From a bacterium UBA2219 (GTDB taxonomy: Bacteria; Desulfobacterota; Deferrimicrobia; Deferrimicrobiales; Deferrimicrobiaceae): a DNA stretch of 44,116 nucleotides. Below are positions 8,791-16,941 of this stretch, one piece after another; the first letter of the stretch is position 1; each line of letters starts with the position of its first letter. The stretch covers positions 1-44,116 of the forward strand of contig DCUH01000064.1 in assembly GCA_002327765.1 (NCBI GenBank), in the 5' to 3' direction. The notes under the pieces were generated by a model, which made no database searches, was not told where the DNA came from, and saw nothing but the letters and a program-made list of their open reading frames with translations. The position numbers and the translations under genes are program-made.

Positions 8791-9482
8791 CTGTCCGCCT
8801 CCTGCCGCCCCTCGAGGAGGAGGACGACGTCGACGCGGCGGTTCCGGACGCGCCCCTCCGGCGTCGCGTTGGAGGCGATCGGCCGGAACTCGGCATACCC
8901 CGCCGCGGAAAGGCGCTCGGGGAGCGCCCCGTGCCGCTCGATCAGCAGCGCGAGGACGCCCGTCGCCCGCGCGGTCGACAGCTCCCAGTTGGAGGCGAAC
9001 CGGGCGTTCGAGATCGGGAGGCTGTCCGTGTGCCCCTCCACGACCGCCTTGCACCCCGATTTCCGGAGGATGGCGGCCACGGCGGCGAGGGCCCCGGAAG
9101 CCGACTCCTTGACCTGCGCGCGGCCGGCGTCGAACAGGACGTGCTCGCCCATCGAGAGGACCAGCCCCCGGTCGTCCGGGCGGACAGAGACCACGCCCGC
9201 CGCCCCGGACATCTCGATCATGCGGACCGCGTCGCGCTTGACCTGCTCCGCGGCCGGGAACACGGGGGCGATGCCCTCGATGACCGGTGCCGCCCTCTGG
9301 GGGACGCGCGGGCCGAACGCCGCCCGCGTCGAGCCGACGAATGCCCCCAGCTTGGCGGAGTCGACGCGGCTGATCGCGTACATCACCGTGAAGAACGCGA
9401 ACAGCAGCGTGATGAAGTCGGCGTAGGACACGACCCAGCGGTCCGCGTTCTCCTGCTCCCCGCCGCGTGCGCGCCGCCTCAT
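8787..9482 (-). CDS. motD: Second MotB-type stator protein (MotD-like)
   Basis: A 231-residue protein with one transmembrane helix that carries the stator Asp (D22 in VVSYADFITLLFAFFTVMYA), a short linker and an OmpA-like domain (about 110-222) with VVEGHTDSLP, NWELSTARAT and NRRVDVVL. It is shorter than the MotB encoded downstream and shares the YADF-helix-OmpA layout, like MotD/PomB proteins. ATGA overlaps join it to motC upstream and motA downstream. The choice of ion (H+ or Na+) cannot be read reliably from sequence. Confidence 0.92.
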   Translation of the reverse strand: MRRRARGGEQENADRWVVSYADFITLLFAFFTVMYAISRVDSAKLGAFVGSTRAAFGPRVPQRAAPVIEGIAPVFPAAEQVKRDAVRMIEMSGAAGVVSVRPDDRGLVLSMGEHVLFDAGRAQVKESASGALAAVAAILRKSGCKAVVEGHTDSLPISNARFASNWELSTARATGVLALLIERHGALPERLSAAGYAEFRPIASNATPEGRVRNRRVDVVLLLEGRQEADR

Positions 9483-10228
9483 TCCGCGCCCTCCACGAAC
9501 GATCTCAGCCTCTGCTCGAGGTAGTAGGGGTTCACCCCCGACTGGATGCCCAGCACGCCCTCCAGGATCATCTCCATGTGGCTCAGGTCGTCGTTGAGCC
9601 GGTTATTGAGCTTCTTCGACAGCGGCAGCAAGATGAGGTTGGCGGAGCCGACGCCGTAGATCGTCGCGACGAAGGCGACCGCGATCCCCGCGCCGAGCTT
9701 CGACGGGTCGGTCAGGTTCTCCATCACGTGGATGAGCCCCAGCACCGCTCCCAGGATCCCCACCGTCGGGGCAAAGCCGCCGGCCGTCTCGAACACCCTG
9801 GCCACCCTCCGCTTCTCGTCCTCGTACGTCGCGATCTCCCGCTCCAGCGTCTCCCGCAGCATCTTCGGGTTCATCCCGTCGATCGACAGCCGGATCGCCC
9901 TGCGGAAGAAGGCGTCGTCGATCCCCTCCACCTCTGGCTCGAGGGCGACCAGCCCGTTGCGCCGGCCGGTGACCGCGAAGTCGACGATCCGCCGGATGAC
10001 GGGGTCGGGATCGGGGCGCCCCCCGAAGAAGACCTCCTTCAACGACGCGCCCGCGCGGCGCACGTCGGAGAAGGGAAAGCTCACCAGGGTGGCGCCGAAC
10101 GTGCCTCCGAAGACGATCGCGGCGGCCGTCCCCTGGACGATCGACCCGATGTCCCCGCCCTCGAGGACGTTCCCGGCGACGATCGCCGCGACGCCCAGGA
10201 CGATCCCGATGATGCTCGAACGGTCCAA
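9479..10228 (-). CDS. motC: Second MotA-type stator protein (MotC/PomA-like)
   Basis: A 249-residue membrane protein of the MotA/PomA family with four helices. It has the family motifs FGGTFGATLVSFP (about 40-52), FETAGGFAPTVGILGAVLGLIHVM (about 145-168) and a C-terminal VLGIQSGVNPYYLEQRL. The start is TTG 10228 with GGGAGG three bases upstream; that spacing is short, but no better start is seen. It pairs with the adjacent MotD-like protein. The PilZ gene ends 15 bp upstream. Confidence 0.92.
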   Translation of the reverse strand: MDRSSIIGIVLGVAAIVAGNVLEGGDIGSIVQGTAAAIVFGGTFGATLVSFPFSDVRRAGASLKEVFFGGRPDPDPVIRRIVDFAVTGRRNGLVALEPEVEGIDDAFFRRAIRLSIDGMNPKMLRETLEREIATYEDEKRRVARVFETAGGFAPTVGILGAVLGLIHVMENLTDPSKLGAGIAVAFVATIYGVGSANLILLPLSKKLNNRLNDDLSHMEMILEGVLGIQSGVNPYYLEQRLRSFVEGAE

Positions 10229-10243
10229 GGCCCTCCCGCCCCG

Positions 10244-10990
10244 CTATTCCCTGGTGCTCCGGATGATCTCCCTTTGCCGCATCAGCGAGTACTGGATGAT
10301 CTCGTTGCGCAGCTCCTCGCTCATCTCGTTGAAATGCATCGCGATCTCGGTCTCCCCGTTCCCCGCGTCGTCCGCCCGGATGACGTTCCCGTAGACGATC
10401 ACGCCGAGGGGGGGCCTGGCGGGCAGGAGCATCTTCACCTCGAGGGTGTCCCCCGCCGCGAACGGCTCCTTCGACCGGAACGCCATGCCGTTGGCGCTCA
10501 TGTTCACGTGCGTCTTCTCCGCGTTCTTGAACCCCTCCGTCTCCATGTCGAGACGCTCGAGGACCATCCCGAGCATCGTGTGGATGTTGACGAGCATCTG
10601 CCAGACGCGGGGGTTGACGTCCAGCGCCGTGGCTTCCCCGGAGACGGGGGCGACGACCTCGCTGAACGGGAACGACCGGGAAACGAGCAGCCCGGGGTCC
10701 CCGGGCACCTTCCTCGCGACGAGCGGGACCACGTCGTCGACACGGAAATAGCCCCGGCTGTTGGACCAGGTCTTCCGCGCCTTGACGCTGCCCCGTTCGA
10801 AGGACAGGACCTCGGCGAAGTACTGGCTCCCCTCCGAGGAGATCATGATCTGCTGGCCGGCGGCGATGTCCTTCTTCCCTTCCACGTCCAATACGATGAT
10901 CTCCCCGTCCGTCGAGACCACGGTGGCCTGCTGGAGGACGACCTCCGGCATCGTCTTGTAATAGACCTTCTTACCCGCGTCCAATGACAT
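10244..10990 (-). CDS. PilZ-domain c-di-GMP receptor, YcgR-like
   Basis: A 248-residue protein. Residues about 1-75 resemble the YcgR-type N-terminal barrel. An RXXXR motif (R79-G-Y-F-R83) is followed by an NXSXXG motif (N163 to G168), the two c-di-GMP-binding signatures of PilZ. They are separated by about 80 residues, instead of the usual 20-30, by a helical insertion (about 125-155). YcgR-like proteins act on the motor when c-di-GMP is high. The ATG at 10990 has AGGAGGAG upstream and overlaps the end of the response-regulator gene by 20 bp. The position next to motC supports a role as a motor brake or tuner. Confidence 0.85.
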   Translation of the reverse strand: MSLDAGKKVYYKTMPEVVLQQATVVSTDGEIIVLDVEGKKDIAAGQQIMISSEGSQYFAEVLSFERGSVKARKTWSNSRGYFRVDDVVPLVARKVPGDPGLLVSRSFPFSEVVAPVSGEATALDVNPRVWQMLVNIHTMLGMVLERLDMETEGFKNAEKTHVNMSANGMAFRSKEPFAAGDTLEVKMLLPARPPLGVIVYGNVIRADDAGNGETEIAMHFNEMSEELRNEIIQYSLMRQREIIRSTRE

Positions 10991-12476
10991 TGGGGATCTC
11001 CTCCTCCTTGAGCGTTTCCTGGAAGGCCTTGACCATCTCCGGGTCGAACTGGCTGCCCGCGCAGCGGACGAGCTCCGCGACGGCCGCCTCGCGGGAAAGC
11101 GCCTTCCGGTACGGGCGGTGCGAGGTCATGGCGTCGTACGTGTCGGCGACTGCGAGGATGCGGGCGATGACGGGGATCTCCTCCCGGGCGACGCCGTCGG
11201 GGTAGCCACCCCCGTCGTACCGCTCGTGGTGGTGCCGTATGACCTTGCGCTCCCGGTCGAAGAAGCGGATCGGCTTGACGATCTCGTCGCCGATGGAGGA
11301 GTGTAGCCGGATCTCCTGCATCTCGCCGTCCGACAGGCCGCCGGGCTTGAGGAGCACCGTGTCGCGGACCCCGATCTTCCCGATGTCGTGCAGGTACCCG
11401 CCGAACCGCAGCGTGTCGATCTCGTCGGGGGGCAGCCCCATCGTCTCCGCGATCCTGATCGCGTACATCGTGACCCGCTCGGAGTGCTCCTTGGTGTAGG
11501 AATCCCGCACGCCGACCGTCGTGATGAGGCTTTTCAGCGTCGCGACGATGTTGTTGAAGAAGACCTCGTACAGGGCGTTGTTCTCGATCTTGGACGCGAT
11601 CTTCTTGGCCAGGTTGATCGCGATGAAGACCTCCTCCTCGGTGAAGGCCGTCCCGTCGGCCTTGCCGGAGAGGTTCAGGATGCCGAACACGTCGTTTCCG
11701 GCCAGGAACGGGATCGCCAGGAGCTGCGACATCAGCGGGATGCCGGTGTACGGGTTCGGCTTCCCCACGTCGACGACCACGTGCTTGCGGGCGCCGAGGA
11801 TCGCGTCGAAGAAAGGGCCCGCGGCGGAAAAGGTCGCCTGCCCGATGCCGACGGCCGACCGGATCGTCAGCCGCCCCTCCTCGATGATCCCGAAGGACAC
11901 CTCCTGGACCGCGAGCAGCTTCGCGGCCATCTCGGCGACCCGCGCGTAGATCTCCTTGTTGTCGTGGCACCGGTCCACCTCGAGGCCGATCGAGTGGAGG
12001 GAGCCGATCTCCTGCAGCCGCTTGAACAGCTCGGAGTTGAGGATCTTCAGGGAAACGTCGGAACCCTGCTTCGACGCGAGCCGGCCGTAGAGCTTCCACT
12101 CCCCGAGGACCCGCTCCGTGGTGGAGACGATCTTGTCCAGCGTGAACGGCTTGGTGAGGAAATCGACCGCACCTTTCCGCATCGCGGACACGGCGATCTC
12201 CATCGAAGACACGCCCGTGAGGATGATGACGGGCACGGGAGACGGCATCTCCCGGGTCTTCTGGAGGAAGTCCATCCCGTTCATGCGGGGCATCGTCAAG
12301 TCGGTGAAGATGACGTCGTACCGGTTGGACCGGACCCTCTCGAGCCCCTCGACGCCGTCGGCGGCCATGTCGGTGTCGTAATTCCCGACCTCGCTCAATA
12401 CCTGCGAAAGCAGCTCCCTGACGCCCGGGTCGTCGTCCACGATCAGGATGCGGCCTTTTCTTTCCGTTTCAAACAT
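10971..12476 (-). CDS. Response regulator with GAF and HD-GYP domains
   Basis: A 501-residue protein in three parts. A receiver domain (about 8-125) has acidic residues DDD at 14-16, phospho-acceptor D59 and the TKP lysine near 109. A GAF-like domain spans about 165-310. An HD-GYP domain (about 320-490) has YLHDIGK, HHHERYDGGGYP and DTYDAMTSHRPYR, all with intact catalytic residues. HD-GYP domains hydrolyse c-di-GMP, so this is probably a phosphorylation-controlled phosphodiesterase. It overlaps the PilZ gene by 20 bp, which suggests that enzyme and receptor are made together. A G-rich ribosome-binding sequence precedes ATG 12476. No partner kinase is in the window. Confidence 0.93.
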   Translation of the reverse strand: MFETERKGRILIVDDDPGVRELLSQVLSEVGNYDTDMAADGVEGLERVRSNRYDVIFTDLTMPRMNGMDFLQKTREMPSPVPVIILTGVSSMEIAVSAMRKGAVDFLTKPFTLDKIVSTTERVLGEWKLYGRLASKQGSDVSLKILNSELFKRLQEIGSLHSIGLEVDRCHDNKEIYARVAEMAAKLLAVQEVSFGIIEEGRLTIRSAVGIGQATFSAAGPFFDAILGARKHVVVDVGKPNPYTGIPLMSQLLAIPFLAGNDVFGILNLSGKADGTAFTEEEVFIAINLAKKIASKIENNALYEVFFNNIVATLKSLITTVGVRDSYTKEHSERVTMYAIRIAETMGLPPDEIDTLRFGGYLHDIGKIGVRDTVLLKPGGLSDGEMQEIRLHSSIGDEIVKPIRFFDRERKVIRHHHERYDGGGYPDGVAREEIPVIARILAVADTYDAMTSHRPYRKALSREAAVAELVRCAGSQFDPEMVKAFQETLKEEEIPNVIGRG

Positions 12477-12619
12477 CTAACGTCCCCCGCGCGTCGCCCG
12501 CGAATATGTCACATCACCATGGTTATTTCGGAAGAGAACCGGCGAAACCTTAGCGGATTGTTGCGGCGGAAAACGGGGAAGAAGCCGGTGGGAAATGCCG
12601 CGGATACACCTTCAGCGGG

Positions 12620-12646
12620 CGCCGGAAACACGAGTGTTTTCCGGCG
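12620..12646. terminator. GC-rich hairpin, possible terminator without a U-run
   Basis: A strong imperfect inverted repeat: CGCCGGAAACA, a four-base loop, then TGTTTTCCGGCG, with one bulged T. It lies about 30 bp beyond the end of the 66-residue ORF, inside the 198-bp gap before the response regulator. No T-run follows on either strand, so it may be only a weak or attenuating terminator. Nothing else in the gap (12477-12674) is clear. Confidence 0.4.
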
Positions 12647-12674
12647 GTGCCTGCGGAACGACGCGGGCCTGTCC

Positions 12675-12875
12675 CTAGGTCCCGGTCTTGATGCGGCTGA
12701 GGACGGCGCTCTTGGTCTCTTCGATGATCTTCTGGCGTTTGGCTTCCGCCGAAAGAGTCACGACGTCCTTGAGCTCCGCCGTTTCCGCCTCGGTCTCCAC
12801 CGACAGGTCCCTGCTTTTGAGGACCCTGTGGTACAGACTGGTTACTTCCCCGATTTGAAAGGGGAATACCGTCAT
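12675..12875 (-). CDS. Small 66-residue protein with a sigma-28-like promoter
   Basis: I do not recognise this family with certainty. The predicted protein is mostly helical and polar, with a C-terminal stretch DVVTLSAEAKRQKI followed by a Lys/Glu-rich helix. The start is ATG 12875, with GGAGG eight bases upstream. A sigma-28-type promoter lies about 45 bp upstream, which places it in the late flagellar regulon. It sits between the glycosylation island and the c-di-GMP/stator operon. The VTLS-EA-K segment recalls short motifs in FlgM-type proteins, but that resemblance is too slight for a name. Confidence 0.75.
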   Translation of the reverse strand: MTVFPFQIGEVTSLYHRVLKSRDLSVETEAETAELKDVVTLSAEAKRQKIIEETKSAVLSRIKTGT

Positions 12876-12921
12876 CTGCCCGACCTCCGTGTAAGGCAGC
12901 GCCAACTAGCCTTCCCTGTAC

Positions 12922-12948
12922 TTATCGGAGGGTTTCTTGAATACTTAA
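12922..12948 (-). promoter_or_regulatory. Sigma-28-like promoter of the 66-residue ORF
   Basis: On the minus strand TTAA (12948-12945), 15 bp, TCCGATAA (12929-12922). The consensus is TAAA-N15-GCCGATAA, so there is one mismatch in each box, and the -10 is identical to that of the flgM promoter. The predicted start near 12915 gives a leader of about 40 nt that carries the GGAGG site. Confidence 0.6.
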
Positions 12949-12988
12949 GCGGGAGGGGCGTTATTTCGAGAATGAACGCCGTTTATTT

Positions 12989-13411
12989 TCAGCCGGCGGC
13001 GAGCAGGTCGCGGACGGCCGCGAACTCCTTCTTCCCTTCCCCGAGGACGGGGGAGAGCTCGTACTGGATCAGGTCGGCCAGGGAGATCCAGTCCTTCCTT
13101 TCCATGGCCGCGTTCATCTCCCGGAACAGGTCGACGGACTTCTCCAGCGAGGCGAAGGCGTCCGCGGGGACGGGGCGGGACTCCATGTGGTCCACCCCTT
13201 TCCGGACCTCCTGCACGAGGGCGATAAGGTCTCCGAGGTTGGTGACCCCGGCCGACAGCATGGTGAAGGTCTCGTTCGACGGGTCGAGTCGGAGCCGCTT
13301 CGAGCAGTCGAGGAGCCCGGCGTCGATCTCCCCCACGACCGAGATCGCGGCCTCGATCCCTTCCAGGATTCTGGACTGCAACTCGACCTGTCTCGGATCG
13401 TCGCTTGCCAT
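12989..13411 (-). CDS. Small helical protein of the glycosylation island, unknown function
   Basis: A 140-residue protein, predicted all-helical, with no signal peptide or membrane segment. It has a conserved-looking tract DWISLADLIQYELSPVL near the C-terminus (about 107-123). The frame is open far upstream, but that part lies inside the glycosyltransferase gene. The start is ATG 13411, with GGAGGGG about eight bases upstream. It follows the GT9 gene after 29 bp and is the last gene of the island. I cannot assign a domain with confidence; its position suggests an accessory factor for flagellin modification. Confidence 0.75.
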   Translation of the reverse strand: MASDDPRQVELQSRILEGIEAAISVVGEIDAGLLDCSKRLRLDPSNETFTMLSAGVTNLGDLIALVQEVRKGVDHMESRPVPADAFASLEKSVDLFREMNAAMERKDWISLADLIQYELSPVLGEGKKEFAAVRDLLAAG

Positions 13412-13440
13412 CTCTGCGTCCCCTCCGGAACAAGAATGGA

Positions 13441-15165
13441 TCAAGTATTGCACGAACCGTCGGCGGCTTTCACCTGCTTTTCGACCAGGCGCCCGATCGT
13501 TTCCGCCAGCATGGAAAAATGGTTTCTCAGGTCGGCATAGAGCCCGAGGGCCGTCTCCGCCATCGGCGCGAGCTCCTTCCCCTCGAGCGCCTCCTTCCCG
13601 AAACCGAACAGCACCACGGGGGGCATCACCGGGGGATGGGTGCGTCCCAGCGTCTCGATCTCGCGGTCGATGACGGGGACGTCCTTCCAGGTCCGGCGTA
13701 TCCATTCGACGTCCGGGGACGGCCTGGAGGCTTCGCGGGCGATCAGGGAAACCCGCGTGAATCCCTCCCCCGCGAGCGCCTCCATCCTCCGCAGCGTCTC
13801 CAGGTCGTCGCCGATCCCCCGGAGGATCCCCTCCAGCTCCCCTTCCCCGTGCCAGGAGGCCGCCTTGGCCTCGATCGTCCCGCAGGCCTCCTCGGGCGAA
13901 AATCCCGAACCGCCGTCCAGGAGATGCGGCCACGTCTCCCTGTATAGGTACAGGTAGAACGTTTCGGCGGTCAGGGGGCGGCGGAGCAGGGGAACGAAAT
14001 CCTGCATCCCGTCCCGCGAGAAGCCGGAGCGGAAGACCCGGACCCCTTCCCAAACCGGCCCGTCCTCGAGATGTTCGACGCGGCCGTCCGCCAGGACCCG
14101 GAGGGCGAGCTCATGCACGCTTTCGGGCGAGACCCTTTCCTTGCAGCGCGGGTCGGTGCACTTCACGTGGAAGCCGCACGGCCCGCAGGGAAGGTCCGCC
14201 TCGATCACGTAGTGCCCTTCCCCGTAAGGCCCCGTCTCCCGGAAGCAGACGTGCCCCAGCGACAAATCGATCGCGGGCGTGCCGACCGCCGTGGCGATGT
14301 GGAGCGGCCCCGTGTCGTTCGTTACGAGGAGCGCGCACCGCTTCAGGAGCGCGGCGGCGCCCCGCAGGTCGGTCTTCCCGATGAGGTTGACCGCCTTCGC
14401 GGCGGCGCGCGATTCGAACTCCTTCCCCAGCCCCTCTTCCGACTTCGATCCCGTGAGCAGGATGCGGGCGCCCGGAGACTCCGCGAGCCGGTCGGCGAGC
14501 CGCGAGAAGGAGGCCGCCGGCCAGGTCTTCAGATCGTGGCTCGCGCCGAGCTGAAAGCCGATCAGCAGGGTATCGTCCCCGACGCCGTGTTCTCTCAGGA
14601 GCGCCTTGGCCTTCCGGCTCTCTTCCTCCGACACCGAGAGGTGCAACCCCTTCCCCGGAGGCGGGACGTCGGCCGCCTTGACCATCATGTCGCAGAGATG
14701 GAAGGGGTTGTACCTGCGGGACGGGATCACGTTCATGAAGTACCGCTGCCAGGGATGGCGGATGACCCGGGCCCCGTCGGCGCCCGCGGTCACGCCCCGG
14801 ATCTCCCGTGCGCGGAACAGCGAGGTCAGCAGCGCGCTCTCCTCCGAGGGCGTGAAATTGATCGCAAGGTCGTACGCGGTGTCGTTCACCCCGTCGATGA
14901 AAGATTCGAGGCGCCGGTAGGCTTCGACGAGCGAATGCTTTTCGCCGCGCAGCATCTCCCGGAACGCCGCCTTGTCGAATGCGAGGAGCCGGTCGATGAG
15001 CGGGAGGTCCTTGCAGATCTCCTTGAACTCCGAGCACACGAGGAGGGTGATCCGGGCGCCGGGGTACGACGTTTTCAGCCCCTCCATCACCGGCGTCGTC
15101 TGGATGAGATCCCCCATCCGGGTCAGGTTGACGAGCAGGATCTCCTTCATCTCCCCGCCGCTCAT
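13441..15165 (-). CDS. GT9 (heptosyltransferase-like) enzyme with C-terminal extension
   Basis: A 574-residue protein. Residues about 5-370 match glycosyltransferase family 9: N-terminal ILLVNLTRMGDLIQTTPV, then LIGFQLGASHDLKTWPA, LLTGSKSEEG and the donor-binding TNDTGPLHIATAVGTP. A cysteine cluster, PCGPCGFHVKCTDPRCKERV, follows. About 190 further residues have no family I recognise. The start is ATG 15165, which overlaps the previous gene's stop as ATGA; an internal ATG at 15150 has a poorly spaced site. GT9 enzymes usually add heptose from ADP-heptose to LPS cores. Here the neighbours suggest glycosylation of flagellin or another surface protein instead. Confidence 0.88.
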   Translation of the reverse strand: MSGGEMKEILLVNLTRMGDLIQTTPVMEGLKTSYPGARITLLVCSEFKEICKDLPLIDRLLAFDKAAFREMLRGEKHSLVEAYRRLESFIDGVNDTAYDLAINFTPSEESALLTSLFRAREIRGVTAGADGARVIRHPWQRYFMNVIPSRRYNPFHLCDMMVKAADVPPPGKGLHLSVSEEESRKAKALLREHGVGDDTLLIGFQLGASHDLKTWPAASFSRLADRLAESPGARILLTGSKSEEGLGKEFESRAAAKAVNLIGKTDLRGAAALLKRCALLVTNDTGPLHIATAVGTPAIDLSLGHVCFRETGPYGEGHYVIEADLPCGPCGFHVKCTDPRCKERVSPESVHELALRVLADGRVEHLEDGPVWEGVRVFRSGFSRDGMQDFVPLLRRPLTAETFYLYLYRETWPHLLDGGSGFSPEEACGTIEAKAASWHGEGELEGILRGIGDDLETLRRMEALAGEGFTRVSLIAREASRPSPDVEWIRRTWKDVPVIDREIETLGRTHPPVMPPVVLFGFGKEALEGKELAPMAETALGLYADLRNHFSMLAETIGRLVEKQVKAADGSCNT

Positions 15166-16937
15166 CCGCGGATCGCCTTCATCGCCAGGAAGATCCTCTC
15201 GACCCGGGTGAGATCCCCGCTTCCCGACCGGATCTCCGCGATGACGTCCTTCAGCTTCAGGCTCCGCGCGCCGGCGAAGCGCCCGAGGTATTCCCCCAGC
15301 TCCGTTCCGGGGCCCGCCTCCGCGGCGAGGCGGCCCGGGTCTTCCCGTTCCCGCGCCTCCTTCCAGGCAGGGCGAAACCCGTTCCGGACCATGAACCCGA
15401 TCATCTCCTCCATCCGCCGTTCGTACGTGTGGTCCCGGAGGACCCGCCGCCGCCCCTTCTCCGCGACGGCTTCCCTCTCCCGCGGGTTTGCGAGGTAGCG
15501 GGCGATCTGGGCCCGCAGACCGGCCAGGTCCTCGAAGCAGGCGACCTCCTCCCCGATCCGGAAGAAGCGGTCGAGCCCTTTCCTGTGGTCCACGAGCTGG
15601 AACGCCCCGCACGCGGCGATCTCGAAGGTCCGGGGGTTCACGAAATCGCCGTCGGGGTTCACCCCCTCGTGGTAGCTCGAAGAGTGAAGGTTGACGTTGA
15701 TCCGGGAGGCGTTGAAGATCTTCACGGTGTCTTCGGTGCCCACGCGGGCGCCGCCCCGCCGGATGAAAGGGGCGAGGTTGGGGCACCCGCCCCACTCGTT
15801 CCCCCAGATCCGGAAATCGAGGTCGACCAGCCCCTCGAACATCCGGCGCCGGTTGTAGTACCCCGCGCCGACGAAGGAGACGTCGCTCCCGAATTCCTCC
15901 GCCTCCCCGGGGGACAGCTCCACCTTCCGGTGGACCCCGGGGGACGCGGCCATCGGGAGGAACGCGGCGTTGCGCGCCCCCGCCTCCCGCAGCCGCTCGA
16001 GAAATCCGCCCTCCTGGATCGCGAAGAAATAGTCGTATTTCGGCGCGGTCCCGCGCCAGTAATCCATGTGCCGGAAATCCTCCACGAACCAGAAGGCGGT
16101 GGCGATCCCGCGCTCCCGCAGGACGTCGAGGGCGGGCGCGAGGAGCGGCGCCTGCGCCAGGACGAGGACGATGTCCGGGCGGAACGGGACGATCCGGGCC
16201 ATGGCGGCCTCGGAGGCGAACTCCCCGAACTTGAGGCGCAGGATGTCCCGGTGCGGCGCGCTCTCCGTGATCCCGTCGATCGAGAGGAACGTCTCGCCGA
16301 AAACGCCGTTGTCGATGAATTCCACCTCGTGCCCCAGGTTCCGCAGGGCGGAGGCGCAGTACCCGGCGACGGGAAGCGACCCGCCGTAGAACGGGCCGAC
16401 CACGGCGATCCGCAGCCCCCGCGCGGCGGCGTGGAGCGCCTCCAGGCGGCCGGCGGCCTTTTCGAAAACCTCCGGGGCGAGGCGCACCGACGGCGCGTGG
16501 CGAAGGATCGCGACCGGGCCGCCGGGCGCCGGCGCCGGCAGGTCGTCGCAGTCGGCGGCGATCCGGACGCCGGCGAGGATCGCCGACATGTCCCGGGCCC
16601 CGAGGGCGGTGCGGAGGATTTCGACCCGGGGCTCGAACACCGTCACCGGCTTGTCCGTCACCCGCAGCAGCTCCTCGACGTGGTACCCGAGCCCAAACCC
16701 CAGGACCGCGATCGAGTAGGCGCCCTCGATGTCCTTGCGGTGGTGCTCCGCCCAGTCCCGCGCTTCCCGGGCCGGGTCGTAAAGGCTGTGGAGCGCGGCG
16801 TCGCCGACCTTGAGAGACGGCGGGCCGGCCTTCGACGGGACGATGGAGAGTCCGGCGCCGCGCTCCGCGTTCCGGACACGCTCCGCCAACCGCGTGTCGG
16901 CGGCCTCGAGCCCTTGCATGTTCCGTTCGAAAATCAC
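15162..16937 (-). CDS. Maf-N-like domain fused to a CgeB/DUF3880-type glycosyltransferase
   Basis: A 591-residue protein. Residues about 40-130 resemble the N-terminal region of motility-accessory-factor (Maf) proteins: ALHSLYDPAREA at 48-59 and VLGFGLGYHVEELL at 78-91. Residues about 175-515 look like a CgeB/DUF3880-type GT-B glycosyltransferase, with AVVGPFYGGSLP, VSFVGAGYYNRR, NPRTFEIAACGAF (434-446) and RVLRDHTYERRM. The C-terminal tail is helical. GTG 16937 is chosen because GGAAG lies about eight bases upstream; ATG 16919 is the alternative. Four bases separate it from the preceding gene. It is a paralogue of the gene at 19832-21502. Sugar and acceptor are unknown. Confidence 0.85.
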   Translation of the reverse strand: MIFERNMQGLEAADTRLAERVRNAERGAGLSIVPSKAGPPSLKVGDAALHSLYDPAREARDWAEHHRKDIEGAYSIAVLGFGLGYHVEELLRVTDKPVTVFEPRVEILRTALGARDMSAILAGVRIAADCDDLPAPAPGGPVAILRHAPSVRLAPEVFEKAAGRLEALHAAARGLRIAVVGPFYGGSLPVAGYCASALRNLGHEVEFIDNGVFGETFLSIDGITESAPHRDILRLKFGEFASEAAMARIVPFRPDIVLVLAQAPLLAPALDVLRERGIATAFWFVEDFRHMDYWRGTAPKYDYFFAIQEGGFLERLREAGARNAAFLPMAASPGVHRKVELSPGEAEEFGSDVSFVGAGYYNRRRMFEGLVDLDFRIWGNEWGGCPNLAPFIRRGGARVGTEDTVKIFNASRINVNLHSSSYHEGVNPDGDFVNPRTFEIAACGAFQLVDHRKGLDRFFRIGEEVACFEDLAGLRAQIARYLANPREREAVAEKGRRRVLRDHTYERRMEEMIGFMVRNGFRPAWKEAREREDPGRLAAEAGPGTELGEYLGRFAGARSLKLKDVIAEIRSGSGDLTRVERIFLAMKAIRG

Positions 16938-16941
16938 CCCG

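Noticed and set aside
12477..12619. TAAGG-N15/16-TCCGAAAT upstream of the response regulator as a sigma-28 promoter
   Set aside because: Several mismatches in the -10, weaker than the three sigma-28 boxes reported; left out for lack of support.
11388..13673. A plus-strand open frame of 761 codons opposite the response regulator and downstream genes
   Set aside because: Same shadow composition; it crosses two real genes and a promoter, with no recognisable domain.
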